64,000 nucleotides of DNA from Saccharicrinis sp963675435 (GCA_963675435.1 OY776216.1:3410001-3474000), one strand, 5' to 3'; positions 27,676 through 36,528 are shown, counted from the first letter of the stretch. Made by a program: numbers and translations. The notes: generated from the letters alone by a model not told the origin.

Positions 27676-28998
27676 ATGTCAACATTTGAAATCCTTATGC
27701 CTAAAATGGGCGAAAGCGTTGAAGAAGCTACAATTACAAAATGGTTTGTATCGGTAGGTGATAAAATAGAAGAAGATGATGTTTTATTAGAGATTGCAAC
27801 TGATAAAGTAGATTCAGAAATCCCGTCACCCGTAGCTGGTACAGTAAAAGAAATTTTGTATGAAACCGATGCGTTGGTAGCAGTAGGAAAACCGGTGGCT
27901 ATTATAGCTCTTGAAGGAGAAGATTCTGATGATTCAGATAATGAAATTTCAGCAGATGAAAATATTGAACAGTCTGTAAACAATGTAATTGAAGAAAATA
28001 CATCTTCAGAAGCTCCGGATTTTTCAAAATCAGATCGCTTTTATTCGCCTTTAGTAAAGAGTATTGCTAAAGAAGAAGGTATAAGTCTTAGTGAGCTTGA
28101 TGCTATTAAAGGTACAGGTAAAGACAATAGGGTAACGAAGGATGATATCCTGAATTTTGTAAACAATAAAGGAAAGTCTGAAGTTAAAGTTGAAAAAGCT
28201 GCTGAACCCGTTAAAAATGAACAACCAAAATCAGCACCAGCTGCAGCTCCTGTTGCTAGTCCACAAAAGCCTCCTGTTTCTATTGGAGCAGAAGACGACA
28301 TTGTAGAAATGGACAGAATGAGAAAACTGATTGCCGATCATATGGTAATGTCAAAACAAGTTTCTCCTCACGTTACTGCAGTTGTGGAAGTGGATATGAC
28401 CAATATTGTTTTATGGAGAAATAAAAACAAGGTGGCATTCCAGGAAAAATATGGAGAGAAAATTACTTTTACTCCAATTTTCTTTGAAGCCGTTGCTAAG
28501 GCCTTAAGAGACTTCCCTGGTATTAATGCTTCTGTTGATGGCGATAAAATTATTTACCGCAAAAACGTAAACATCGGTATGGCTGTTGCATTACCTAGTG
28601 GTAACCTTATTGTACCTGTGGTAAAACAAGCAGACCATAAAAATCTACCAGGTTTAGCTTCTGATGTAAATCGTTTGGCAGGATTAGCCCGAAATAATAA
28701 ATTATCTCCAGATGATATTCAAGGTGGTACTTTCACTATTACAAACTTTGGTTCTTTTAAAAACATTATAGGAACACCAATTATTAATCAACCACAAGTA
28801 GCTATTTTGGCTACAGGTTCTATTGAAAAGAAACCTGCTGTAATCGAAACGCCTACAGGAGATGTAATTGGTATACGTCATAAAATGTTCTTATCTATTT
28901 CTTACGATCACAGAATTGTAGATGGTGCTTTAGGTGGTAATTTTGTTCGACGTGTAGGAGATTATCTTGAAGAATTCGACATTAACAGAGTCATTTAA
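27676..28998 (+). CDS. 2-oxoacid dehydrogenase E2 (dihydrolipoamide acyltransferase)
   Basis: A 440-residue E2 core protein. Seen: one lipoyl domain (residues 1-80) with the lipoylated Lys44 in ATDKVDSE; an acidic/Ala-Pro linker; the E3/E1-binding domain (about 115-155, YSPLVKSIAKEEGISLSELDAIKGTG); a second linker; and the catalytic domain (from about 210) ending with the active site DHRIVDG. It moves the acyl group from lipoate to CoA. The fused E1 gene follows within 31 bases, so the complex is most likely the branched-chain 2-oxoacid dehydrogenase. No E3 (lipoamide dehydrogenase) gene is in the window; it must be supplied from elsewhere. Confidence 0.94.
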   Translation: MSTFEILMPKMGESVEEATITKWFVSVGDKIEEDDVLLEIATDKVDSEIPSPVAGTVKEILYETDALVAVGKPVAIIALEGEDSDDSDNEISADENIEQSVNNVIEENTSSEAPDFSKSDRFYSPLVKSIAKEEGISLSELDAIKGTGKDNRVTKDDILNFVNNKGKSEVKVEKAAEPVKNEQPKSAPAAAPVASPQKPPVSIGAEDDIVEMDRMRKLIADHMVMSKQVSPHVTAVVEVDMTNIVLWRNKNKVAFQEKYGEKITFTPIFFEAVAKALRDFPGINASVDGDKIIYRKNVNIGMAVALPSGNLIVPVVKQADHKNLPGLASDVNRLAGLARNNKLSPDDIQGGTFTITNFGSFKNIIGTPIINQPQVAILATGSIEKKPAVIETPTGDVIGIRHKMFLSISYDHRIVDGALGGNFVRRVGDYLEEFDINRVI

Positions 28999-29029
28999 TA
29001 TAAGTCTTTTGAATAAAAATATAGTAGTT

Positions 29030-31078
29030 ATGAATTCAGACGTTCAACAGATATATAAAATAAAAACAACAGATAAGGAAACGCTGTTAAAGTGGTATCA
29101 TCTTCTTAAGTTAGGAAGAAGTTTAGATGACAGAGCTCCTAATTATCTGAAACAAGCAATTGGTTGGTCATATCACGCTCCTGCAGCAGGTCATGATGCT
29201 ATTCAATTGGCTATTGGTCAGGTTTTTGATAGGAGTAAGGATCATCTATTCCCGTACTACAGAGATCTTCAAACCTGTCTTTCAGCAGGTATGACAGCTG
29301 AGGAGATTATCTTTAATGGTATTTCAAAAGATACAGATGTAGCTGGAGGTGGACGACATATGTCGAACCACTTTGCAAAACCAGAATGGAATATTCATAA
29401 TGTTTCATCATGTACAGGAAACCATACTTTACATGCCGCTGGAATTGCTCGTGCCATTAAAACATACGAAGCCAAAGGTGTTGCCATAAGCTCTCAGGGA
29501 GAATCTTCAGTTTCTGAAGGATATGTTTATGAAGCAATAAACGGAGCTTCCAAAGAGCAACTTCCCGTTGTTTTTGTATTTCAGGATAATGGTTATGGTA
29601 TTTCTGTACCTAAGAAAGATCAGCAGGCAAACCGAAAGGTAGCCAAAAACTTCGAAGGCCTTAAAAATTTACGCATTTTATATTGTAATGGTAAGGATGT
29701 TTTTGATTCGATGAATACCATGACAGAAGCAGTAAAATGGGCTGAAGAAAACCAAAAGCCAGTTATTGTTCATGCAAATTGTGTGCGTATACACTCCCAT
29801 TCAAATTCAGATAGACATGAACTATACAGAGATAATGCTGAGTTAAATTATGTTCAAGAGTATGATCCAATTGCAAAGTTTCGCAGACTTTTAGTTCGTT
29901 ACGATAGAGTAACAGAAGATGAACTAACAGCAATTGACGACCAGGTAAAAGCAGAAGTTAAAGCTGCCCATAAAGCAGGTATGAAAGCTCCGGATCCAAA
30001 ACCTGAAAGTGTACATGACTTTGTTTATCCGCCAGCTTATCAACCACAAAAGTTTCCAGATGGTTTACATTCAGAAACATCGGAACCTAAAAAGTTAATT
30101 GAGGGGCTAAATGGGACTTTAAAAGAAGAATTCCGCAGGAATCCAGACACTTATATCTGGGGGCAGGATATGGCAAATAAAGACAAAGGTGGAATTTTTA
30201 ATGTATCGAAGGGAATGCAACAGGAGTTTGGCCATAAGCGAGTTTTTAACGGACCTATTGCAGAAGATTACATTATGGGTACCGCTAATGGTATGTCCAG
30301 ATTTAATAAAGATATTCGAATTGTAGTTGAAGGAGCTGAATTTGCTGACTACTTTTGGCCAGCAATGGAGCAGTTTGTTGAAACAACACATGAATACTGG
30401 AGAACTAAAGGTCAGTTCTCACCAAATGTTACAGTACGTTTAGCATCTGGAGGTTATATTGGAGGTGGCTTATATCACTCTCAAAATATTGAAGGTGCGT
30501 TATCTACATTACCAGGTGTTAGAATAGTTTATCCATCATATGCTGATGATGCAGCGGGATTACTACGAACTTCTCTTAGATCAGAAGGTATGACATTATT
30601 TCTTGAACCAAAGGCTTTATATAATTCTCCTAAAGCTGCAACTCCAATACCAGAAGAGTTTGAAGTTCCATTTGGAAAAGCTCGTGTTAGAAGAGAAGGT
30701 AAGGATTTGACTATTGTAACATATGGAAATACAACGCATATGTGTGTTGATGTTGCTGAGGATATTTCAAAAGAAGGCTTAGCAGAGATAGAAGTCATTG
30801 ATTTACGTACATTGGTACCTTTAGATAAGGATACAATTATTGAATCAATTAAGAAGACCTCCAGAGTTCTTGTTGTTCATGAAGATAAAGTATTTGGAGG
30901 ATTTGGAGGTGAAGTTGCTGCAACCATTTCAGATATTGCATTTAAATATCTTGATGCACCTATAAAAAGAGTTGGTTCAGAATTTACACCTGTAGGTTTT
31001 AATAGAATTCTTGAAAAAGCTATTTTACCAGATACTGAAAAGATTGCTAAAGCAGCGCGAGAACTATTGGCGTTTTAA
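29030..31078 (+). CDS. Fused E1 alpha/beta 2-oxoacid dehydrogenase (branched-chain type)
   Basis: A 682-residue thiamine-diphosphate enzyme joining E1 alpha (residues 1 to about 330) and E1 beta (about 350-682) in one chain. Alpha: LLKLGRSLDDRA, YYRDLQTCLSAGMTAEE, GGRHMSNHF, then the ThDP-binding region SSQGESSVSEGYVYEAINGAS with FQDNGYGIS; the canonical GDG is GES here. Beta: FNGPIAEDYIMGTANGMS, YPSYADDAAGLLRTSL, LRTLVPLDKDTI and VHEDKVFGGFGGEVAA. Such fused E1 is common in Bacteroidota. It decarboxylates 2-oxoacids from Leu/Ile/Val and passes the acyl group to the E2 encoded just upstream. The ATG at 29030 is preferred; the longer frame overlaps the E2 gene. Confidence 0.93.
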   Translation: MNSDVQQIYKIKTTDKETLLKWYHLLKLGRSLDDRAPNYLKQAIGWSYHAPAAGHDAIQLAIGQVFDRSKDHLFPYYRDLQTCLSAGMTAEEIIFNGISKDTDVAGGGRHMSNHFAKPEWNIHNVSSCTGNHTLHAAGIARAIKTYEAKGVAISSQGESSVSEGYVYEAINGASKEQLPVVFVFQDNGYGISVPKKDQQANRKVAKNFEGLKNLRILYCNGKDVFDSMNTMTEAVKWAEENQKPVIVHANCVRIHSHSNSDRHELYRDNAELNYVQEYDPIAKFRRLLVRYDRVTEDELTAIDDQVKAEVKAAHKAGMKAPDPKPESVHDFVYPPAYQPQKFPDGLHSETSEPKKLIEGLNGTLKEEFRRNPDTYIWGQDMANKDKGGIFNVSKGMQQEFGHKRVFNGPIAEDYIMGTANGMSRFNKDIRIVVEGAEFADYFWPAMEQFVETTHEYWRTKGQFSPNVTVRLASGGYIGGGLYHSQNIEGALSTLPGVRIVYPSYADDAAGLLRTSLRSEGMTLFLEPKALYNSPKAATPIPEEFEVPFGKARVRREGKDLTIVTYGNTTHMCVDVAEDISKEGLAEIEVIDLRTLVPLDKDTIIESIKKTSRVLVVHEDKVFGGFGGEVAATISDIAFKYLDAPIKRVGSEFTPVGFNRILEKAILPDTEKIAKAARELLAF

Positions 31079-31096
31079 TCTCTAAAAACTGATATT

Positions 31097-31603
31097 ATGA
31101 ACAAAATAGGTATATTTTATAGTTTCAATACTGTAAAAACAAAACAGCAAGTTAATAAGATTAAGAAGTCTCTTGGTGAAGAAAACATTGAAGAAAAAAA
31201 TGTTGAAGAAATTACTCAAGAGGAATTTAATAAATATAAAAATTATATTCTGGCAATTCCTACATGGTTCGATGGAGAGTTACCAAATTATTGGGATGAG
31301 TTTTTACCAGCTATAGAAGACGATTCATTTAAAGGAAAAACCTTTGCTCTTTTTGGAGGTGGCGACCAAAAAGGTTATCCGGAAAACTTTGTGGATGGAT
31401 TAGGTCTAATGGCAGACTTTATTGAAAAAAGAGGTGGAAAGTTAGTTGGCTTTACATCAACAGAAGGTTATAATTTTGAATCTTCAAAAGCTCAAAGAGG
31501 CAATCAATTTGTGGGTTTGGCTTTAGATATAGAAAATCAGGCAGCCTTAACAGAAGAAAGAGTTTCAAAATGGATTGAACAATTAAAAAAAGAATTTAAA
31601 TAG
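31097..31603 (+). CDS. Flavodoxin-like protein with atypical phosphate loop
   Basis: A 168-residue protein with the length and fold markers of long-chain flavodoxins: the loop around ILAIPTWFDGELPNYWDEFLP, the ALFGGGDQKGYPENFVDGLGLMADFIEKRG segment and the C-terminal EGYNFESSKAQRGNQFVGLALD with WIEQLKKEF. The first strand and phosphate-binding loop, normally S/T-x-T-G-N-T, reads FYSFNTVKTKQ, so the FMN phosphate site is altered. It begins 18 bases after the E1 gene and shares its terminator, making a three-gene operon. In flavodoxins it would carry electrons; here FMN binding needs testing. Confidence 0.85.
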   Translation: MNKIGIFYSFNTVKTKQQVNKIKKSLGEENIEEKNVEEITQEEFNKYKNYILAIPTWFDGELPNYWDEFLPAIEDDSFKGKTFALFGGGDQKGYPENFVDGLGLMADFIEKRGGKLVGFTSTEGYNFESSKAQRGNQFVGLALDIENQAALTEERVSKWIEQLKKEFK

Positions 31604-31625
31604 AAATAATAAATTGGTTTATGCT

Positions 31626-31655
31626 AAGGGACATTTTAAAGATGTCCCTTTTTTT
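31626..31655 (+). terminator. Terminator of the 2-oxoacid dehydrogenase operon
   Basis: AAGGGACAT (31626-31634) pairs with ATGTCCCTT (31642-31650), followed by more T residues. Confidence 0.9.
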
Positions 31656-31659
31656 ATGT

Positions 31660-32667
31660 CATAACTATACCACAATATCTAACATAATTAACACGCTTAG
31701 ATTTAATTATTCTTTATTTATTTAATCTGTTGTTAAGAATAATAAAAAACGTCAATTAGACTATGTAATTAAGAAAAACACCTCATTATATATGAATATT
31801 CTTCAAATTCATTTAGAACTTCTGTACAAAGACAATAATTATAAAATATAACAAAAAGGGAGTACTTATTTTATATTTTGTGTTTACACCTTAGCATTAA
31901 ATATATACTCTATATATTACATATGTAAACGTCAGTCCTGTTGATGAAGATTACTTATGTAACATGGGAATTTAATTTAATTATTACATATATCACACTT
32001 TTTTTGTATTTTTTAATTTTAATAGGAGAGGGGATAGTTATTTTTGTTACAAATATATAATCATTATATTCTCTACTAAATACTATTATACATGTAATTT
32101 AAATATAACAATATCAGATGTTTATGTGTTTTATATTAATATATTATTGAAGTAAATATATGAAATCATTCACTGTAGATATTAAAAAGTTCATATTTTT
32201 ATGGTAAATGACGTTTATATATCTATAAACCAGATGTTTATACGCTTTAAGCGAAGTAATAATTAAATAGCTAATATACAGACATTAAATAACTGCATAT
32301 CAATATAATAAATTTATTTATAAGCTATCTAAGATCAATATTATCTCAATTATTAGTTAATTAATAGTGTGATTAATATAATTATATATAATTGTATAAT
32401 AGATTATTATATGGTTTAAATAAACCACTTCATTAACTAATAATTATATAGCTCATTTAGAATGTGTTATTGTAGATGAAATAAAAGCTAATATTTACAG
32501 ATGTTGACATCTAAATAAAATAAACATTTGTAAAGTATGTAATATTAATTACATTTGTATCATTAAAGCATAAAAGTAAGTGTTACGTATGTAATAATTT
32601 TAACATAACAGTTAAATTTACATATGTACAACTATTAATTACAATTGTTAGTAATATACAATAGGTT
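31660..32667. other. One-kilobase, extremely AT-rich non-coding region before the XRE regulator
   Basis: No gene or RNA recognised. Composition is far richer in A+T than the surroundings. Beside the TTACATATGTAA-type sites it holds other short palindromes: AGATGTTGACATCT at 32499-32512, ATGTAAT-ATTA-ATTACAT at 32537-32554 and TACATGTA near 32089. It also has repeats of CAGATGTTTAT (near 32115 and 32231) and AACGTCA/TGACGTT (near 31749, 31928 and 32207). No cluster of DnaA boxes was seen, so an origin is not supported. Confidence 0.6.
31917..32648. repeat. Set of TTACATATGTAA-type palindromes (probable operator sites)
   Basis: Perfect TTACATATGTAA at 31917-31928; one-base variants TTACTTATGTAA at 31951-31962, TTACGTATGTAA at 32583-32594 and TTACATATGTAC at 32618-32629; and a related ACAATTGT core at 32641-32648, 20 bases before the regulator ATG. 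A further perfect copy lies at 33162-33175. Dyad symmetry and clustering next to a HTH regulator gene suggest binding sites for that regulator; this is inference. Confidence 0.6.
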
Positions 32668-33162
32668 ATGAAATCAAGGTTACAGACATTATTATCTTCT
32701 GAGAAAATTACATCATCACGCTTTGCTGATATTATAGGAGTAAATCGTTCCAGTATATCCCATATATTATCAGGTAGAAATAACCCCAGCTTAGATATCC
32801 TTCAGAAAGTTTTAACTAAATTCCCACACATTAATCCGGATTGGTTATTGCTAGGTCAGGGAAATATGCATAGAAATATGGGAGAAGAGAAGCAACCTAT
32901 TAAACAACCTTTGTCTACATTATTTGAAAATAAAACAATAAGGCCTAATAATAATATAGCGCCAAATACAGAACCTAAAAAGATTTTTAAGGAGGAAATA
33001 CCAAATAATCCGGAAAAGAAAGAAGAAAAGCCTGCAGAGGATTATTCCGAGCTTACTGCTCCTCTTGTTCCACCTATTGATAAAAAGGTCACAGAGGAGA
33101 AAAAGCTAGAGAAAATAGTTTTCTTCTATTCAGATAAATCATTTGAAGTTTTTCATCCGTGA
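32668..33162 (+). CDS. XRE-family transcriptional regulator
   Basis: A 164-residue DNA-binding protein. Residues about 8-62 form a Cro/CI-type helix-turn-helix domain: RFADIIGVNRSSISHILSGRNNPSLDILQKVLTKF, followed by NPDWLLLGQGNM, a closing motif typical of Bacteroidota XRE proteins. The remaining 95 residues are low-complexity Lys/Glu/Pro-rich, ending in EKIVFFYSDKSFEVFHP, with no ligand or peptidase domain. The gene stands alone, preceded by 1 kb of AT-rich DNA with repeated TTACATATGTAA-type palindromes and ending inside another copy, so self-regulation is likely. Target genes are not shown; the pyr genes lie 440 bases downstream. Not recognised as any named regulator. Confidence 0.88.
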   Translation: MKSRLQTLLSSEKITSSRFADIIGVNRSSISHILSGRNNPSLDILQKVLTKFPHINPDWLLLGQGNMHRNMGEEKQPIKQPLSTLFENKTIRPNNNIAPNTEPKKIFKEEIPNNPEKKEEKPAEDYSELTAPLVPPIDKKVTEEKKLEKIVFFYSDKSFEVFHP

Positions 33163-33175
33163 TTACATATGTAAT
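33162..33175. repeat. Perfect palindrome ATTACATATGTAAT at the end of the XRE gene
   Basis: A 14-bp perfect palindrome that overlaps the last base of the regulator's TGA stop. Its core is identical to the upstream site at 31917-31928. Confidence 0.65.
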
Positions 33176-33517
33176 ATTAACATTGAGATCCTTAGTAGAT
33201 ATAAAACTATTATTAAATCACTATTAATAATTGTGGTATAGTAGTAACTTGATTGAAAATTTTAGAAATCAGTATTCTATAGTAAAATAGCTTATAAACA
33301 ACAACTTTCTTTTAAAAAATATTAAAAATAGCCCTCTATTCTTTCATGAATTTCAATTTATCTATTTATAAGTGCTATGAACATTATGCCTAATAGGTTG
33401 TAAATACATGAGGTTAAAACAAAATATTATGTCGAACTCCAATTAGTAGCTAATTATACATAAACAGCTATTATGCCTCGAGAGATGTAGTTAAGTGTAG
33501 GTAGATCATTAACTACA
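33176..33517. other. Intergenic region before the pyr operon
   Basis: AT-rich, no gene or clear structure seen apart from the promoter that begins at 33518. No recognisable pyrimidine attenuator hairpin was found. Confidence 0.4.
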
Positions 33518-33547
33518 TTGTCTTTCTGTACAAATTATCTATATTTG
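33518..33547 (+). promoter_or_regulatory. Promoter of the pyrK-pyrD operon
   Basis: TTG at 33518-33520, 19 bases, then TATATTTG at 33540-33547: both halves of the Bacteroidota promoter at the expected spacing. It places the transcript start downstream of an in-frame ATG at 33549 and so supports translation from 33603. Confidence 0.6.
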
Positions 33548-33602
33548 CATGATTAATATCCTTATGTTTACATTGGTAAACATTTCAATATCGAAGCTTT
33601 TT

Positions 33603-34376
33603 ATGAAGAAAGTAGAATTATTAACCGTAACTAAAAATAGACGGATTAACAAGGAGTATGTCATTATACATGCTGCCAGCAAAGAAAAATTACCAGAGAT
33701 ATATCCTGGGCAATTCGTAGAAATTAAGGTTGAAAATGGACCAAATACATTCCTTAGACGACCCATTTCTATTCATGAAGTAGATGATGCAAATAATGAA
33801 ATCATCTTATTAATTCAGGAAATTGGAGAAGGAAGCCGATTACTGGCCAAACTAAAGGAAGGCGATAAAATTGATCTTATATATCCATTAGGAAACGCAT
33901 TTTCTATTCCTCCTAAAGGTAGTAAAGCCTTATTGGTTGGTGGTGGTGTTGGAGTTGCCCCGATGTTAATTTTAGGAAGAGTACTTAAGGAAAATGGAGT
34001 TGAACCATATTTCCTTTTAGGAGCACGTTCTAAAGAAATACTAATGGAATTGGATAGCTATGAAAAAATTTCGGAAGTTGGTGTTACTACAGAAGATGGT
34101 TCTTTAGGCGTTAAAGGTTTTGTAACAGATCATCCTTTAATGAATGAAAAATTAGATGAAATAGAAATTGTTTACACTTGTGGTCCGGATCCTATGATGA
34201 GAGCTGTTGCTAAAAAAGCTAAAGAAAGGGATATTAAATGTGAGGTTTCTTTAGAAAATTTAATGGCGTGTGGTATTGGAGCTTGTTTATGCTGCGTTGT
34301 AGACACTAAAGAAGGACATAAATGCACTTGTACTGAAGGACCGGTATTTGACACTAAAGATTTGAAAGAATGGTAA
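33603..34376 (+). CDS. pyrK: Dihydroorotate dehydrogenase electron-transfer subunit
   Basis: A 257-residue FAD and [2Fe-2S] protein that passes electrons from PyrD to NAD. Seen: the FAD-binding motif RRPISIHEVD near residue 51, the NAD-binding VGGGVGVAPMLILGR near 116, TCGPDPMMRAV near 195 and the cysteine cluster ENLMACGIGACLCC with CTCTEGPVF near 220-250. The order and length are those of PyrK. An upstream ATG at 33549 is in frame, but the promoter overlaps it and the family normally starts at MKKVELL-like sequence, so 33603 is chosen. The stop overlaps the pyrD start by 7 bases: translational coupling. Confidence 0.95.
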   Translation: MKKVELLTVTKNRRINKEYVIIHAASKEKLPEIYPGQFVEIKVENGPNTFLRRPISIHEVDDANNEIILLIQEIGEGSRLLAKLKEGDKIDLIYPLGNAFSIPPKGSKALLVGGGVGVAPMLILGRVLKENGVEPYFLLGARSKEILMELDSYEKISEVGVTTEDGSLGVKGFVTDHPLMNEKLDEIEIVYTCGPDPMMRAVAKKAKERDIKCEVSLENLMACGIGACLCCVVDTKEGHKCTCTEGPVFDTKDLKEW

Positions 34377-35284
34377 ATTTAGGTATAGATTTAAATGGTT
34401 TATCACTTAAAAATCCGGTGATGACAGCTTCTGGAACATTTGGTTTTGGAGAAGAATATGAGGATTTTATTAATATAGATGATTTAGGTGGTATTGTTGT
34501 AAAGGGTACAACTTTGCATCACAGAGAAGGAAATCCTTATCCTCGAATGGCAGAAACTCCTAGTGGGATGCTTAATGCTGTAGGATTACAAAATAAAGGG
34601 GTTGACTATTTTATAAGTGATATATATCCAAGAATTAAGCACTATAAAACCGAGATATTTGTAAATGTTTCTGGTTCTACAATTGAAGATTATATTGCTA
34701 CAGCTGAAAAGATTAATGATTTAGATCATATACCAGGTATTGAACTTAATATATCTTGTCCTAATGTTAAGGAAGGAGGAATGGCTTTTGGAGTACATTG
34801 TCCTTCTGCAGTAGCAGTTACAGAGGCAGTACGAAAAGTTTATAAAAAGCACCTTATGGTTAAATTATCCCCTAATGTTACAGATGTAACAGATATTGCT
34901 AAAGGTGTAGAAGCGGTGGGTGCAGATAGTTTATCTTTAATAAACACATTATTAGGTATGGCTATAAATGTTGAGAAACGTAAACCAGCCTTATCTACAA
35001 TTACAGGTGGATTATCCGGACCATGTGTTAAACCAGTTGCTGTTCGTATGGTTTGGCAGGTTTTTAATGCTGTTAAAATTCCAATTGTTGGTATGGGTGG
35101 CATTATGAATGCTAATGATGCAATTGAGTTTATGTTGGCAGGTGCTACCGCAGTGCAAATAGGTACTGCAAACTTTATTGATCCAACGGTAACCATAAAA
35201 GTAGTTGAAGGTATTAAAGACTATATGGTACGTCATAATATATCTGACGTAAATGATTTAATTGGTGGAATGATCACAGAATAA
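34370..35284 (+). CDS. pyrD: Dihydroorotate dehydrogenase B, catalytic subunit
   Basis: A 304-residue FMN barrel enzyme oxidising dihydroorotate to orotate in UMP synthesis. Class 1B traits: LNGLSLKNPVMTASGTFGFGEEY, GIVVKGTTLHHREGNPYPRM, GMLNAVGLQNKGVD, the ELNISCPNVKEGGMAFG region and C-terminal GMGGIMNANDAIEFMLAGATAVQIGTANF that binds the FMN phosphate. It pairs with PyrK encoded directly upstream with a 7-base overlap, which makes it the NAD-dependent heterotetrameric form. A paralogous DHOD-like gene lies at 49926. It is followed by a 13-bp stem hairpin. Confidence 0.96.
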   Translation: MVNLGIDLNGLSLKNPVMTASGTFGFGEEYEDFINIDDLGGIVVKGTTLHHREGNPYPRMAETPSGMLNAVGLQNKGVDYFISDIYPRIKHYKTEIFVNVSGSTIEDYIATAEKINDLDHIPGIELNISCPNVKEGGMAFGVHCPSAVAVTEAVRKVYKKHLMVKLSPNVTDVTDIAKGVEAVGADSLSLINTLLGMAINVEKRKPALSTITGGLSGPCVKPVAVRMVWQVFNAVKIPIVGMGGIMNANDAIEFMLAGATAVQIGTANFIDPTVTIKVVEGIKDYMVRHNISDVNDLIGGMITE

Positions 35285-35296
35285 TATATAATACTC

Positions 35297-35339
35297 TTAA
35301 AAGATAGAGTGGTTATTTATGTACTGCTCTATCTTTTAA
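35297..35339. terminator. Hairpin between pyrD and the converging regulator gene
   Basis: A 13-bp perfect inverted repeat (35297-35309 with 35327-35339) with a 17-base loop and A/T-rich outer ends; it may serve both converging transcripts. Confidence 0.6.
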
Positions 35340-35349
35340 AATTTCCCTA

Positions 35350-36510
35350 TTAGCCCCATTTCCTTGATTGATAATTATCTTTAGAGGTAATATTTATAAT
35401 GGGCTTAAAATTAGTTTTGATAAAGCTCCATTTATCAGGGAATTGTTTAAACAAGGTATTTATTCGATCCTTATTTTTACTTATAGAATCAGAAATTGCA
35501 GCAGCTGTGATTGGGGTATCCATAGATCTTCCAACGTTAGAACTAGTCAACTTTATTCCCTCATTAGATATTTGTAAGGCATATCTCTCAAGCTTATCTA
35601 ATAGTTGTTGTGTCTTTTGTAATCTTTCTGGAAGCACAGCGTTGTCATATGTAACATATTTGGTGTTTACAATGTTAAAGTCAGAAATGTAATCAGCCTC
35701 TATAATAATTTGATTTGATTCAGAGTAACTGTTTAACATTTTAGCATATTCAATAGCTTCATTAATAGCTATTTTTAAATCTCTAAAAGATCCTTTATAT
35801 TTAATGATCTTTTCAATAGCTTCCTTCTGGTAAACATAATTAAAGCCGTCAGATTTACGGTATTTTTCAATCAAATCAGTTGCCCAACCAATAATTAAAT
35901 TTTCTAATCCTTGATTTCTTTCTGAATTTTCATTGGATGTTTTTTGAAACTGAATTACCTCTTGTGTTTTTTTTGCAAATCGTTTCATTTTAGAATCCTG
36001 GGTCCAATAAATTTTGCTTAAAGAAATAACAGACTTAGAAACCAGATGTCCTATAATAGTTTTATTTTGAGTACTCAATTTCGATTTTTCATGGTGTACT
36101 CCAAACTGATCAAGTTCATCACGGAAATAAACAAATACCAAGTTTCTTTTACTACTATTTAATTGAGGAATAGAAACTAGTAATATCAGGTTGTTATATT
36201 CATTGAATATATTTAACTGGCCTGAATTAATTTGATTTTCTTCAAATGGAATTTGTGATTTATTTAACCATTTATATTGTATTTTTTCTCTTTGAAGTTG
36301 TTGTAAGCTAACAATATCATCATCTATTATTAGATCCTGTTCTGTGAGTTGGTTATTTAGAAGTGATAAACATGTTCCAAATAGTTGATTTGTACCATCT
36401 TCAATGTTATATATGCCAACAATTTTCTCTACTCCAACAACCATTTCAGAAATATGGTTGATGACAGCAGAATAAAACTCTATTGTATGTAGTTGACTAT
36501 TGCTGGTCAT
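35350..36510 (-). CDS. Unusual regulator: AAA+ lid and C-terminal HTH of sigma-54 activators without the ATPase core
   Basis: A 386-residue protein not recognised as a named family. Residues 1 to about 160 look like a GAF-type sensor (strands LIIDDD, NNLILLVSI, NLVFVYF). About 201-255 reads LENLIIGWATDLIEKYRK, YQKEAIEKIIKYKGSFRDLKI and AINEAIEYAKML, matching in order the post-core lid of sigma-54 activators (ending in a GNxREL-like GSFRDL). No Walker A, Walker B or GAFTGA is present. Residues about 300-365 (LLDKLERYALQ, SNVGRSM, ISKNKDRINTLFKQF) may be a HTH. This domain reading is by eye. It starts at the ATG at 36510, after a TATATTTG element; a TTAAGTA array lies between it and the divergent gene at 36724. 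Confidence 0.6.
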   Translation of the reverse strand: MTSNSQLHTIEFYSAVINHISEMVVGVEKIVGIYNIEDGTNQLFGTCLSLLNNQLTEQDLIIDDDIVSLQQLQREKIQYKWLNKSQIPFEENQINSGQLNIFNEYNNLILLVSIPQLNSSKRNLVFVYFRDELDQFGVHHEKSKLSTQNKTIIGHLVSKSVISLSKIYWTQDSKMKRFAKKTQEVIQFQKTSNENSERNQGLENLIIGWATDLIEKYRKSDGFNYVYQKEAIEKIIKYKGSFRDLKIAINEAIEYAKMLNSYSESNQIIIEADYISDFNIVNTKYVTYDNAVLPERLQKTQQLLDKLERYALQISNEGIKLTSSNVGRSMDTPITAAAISDSISKNKDRINTLFKQFPDKWSFIKTNFKPIINITSKDNYQSRKWG

Positions 36511-36528
36511 TTCTAGGCATTTAATCCA

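Noticed and set aside
31660..32667. AT-rich 1-kb region as a replication origin
   Set aside because: No cluster of DnaA boxes and no dnaA, dnaN or other origin-linked genes nearby; the palindromes fit regulator sites better.
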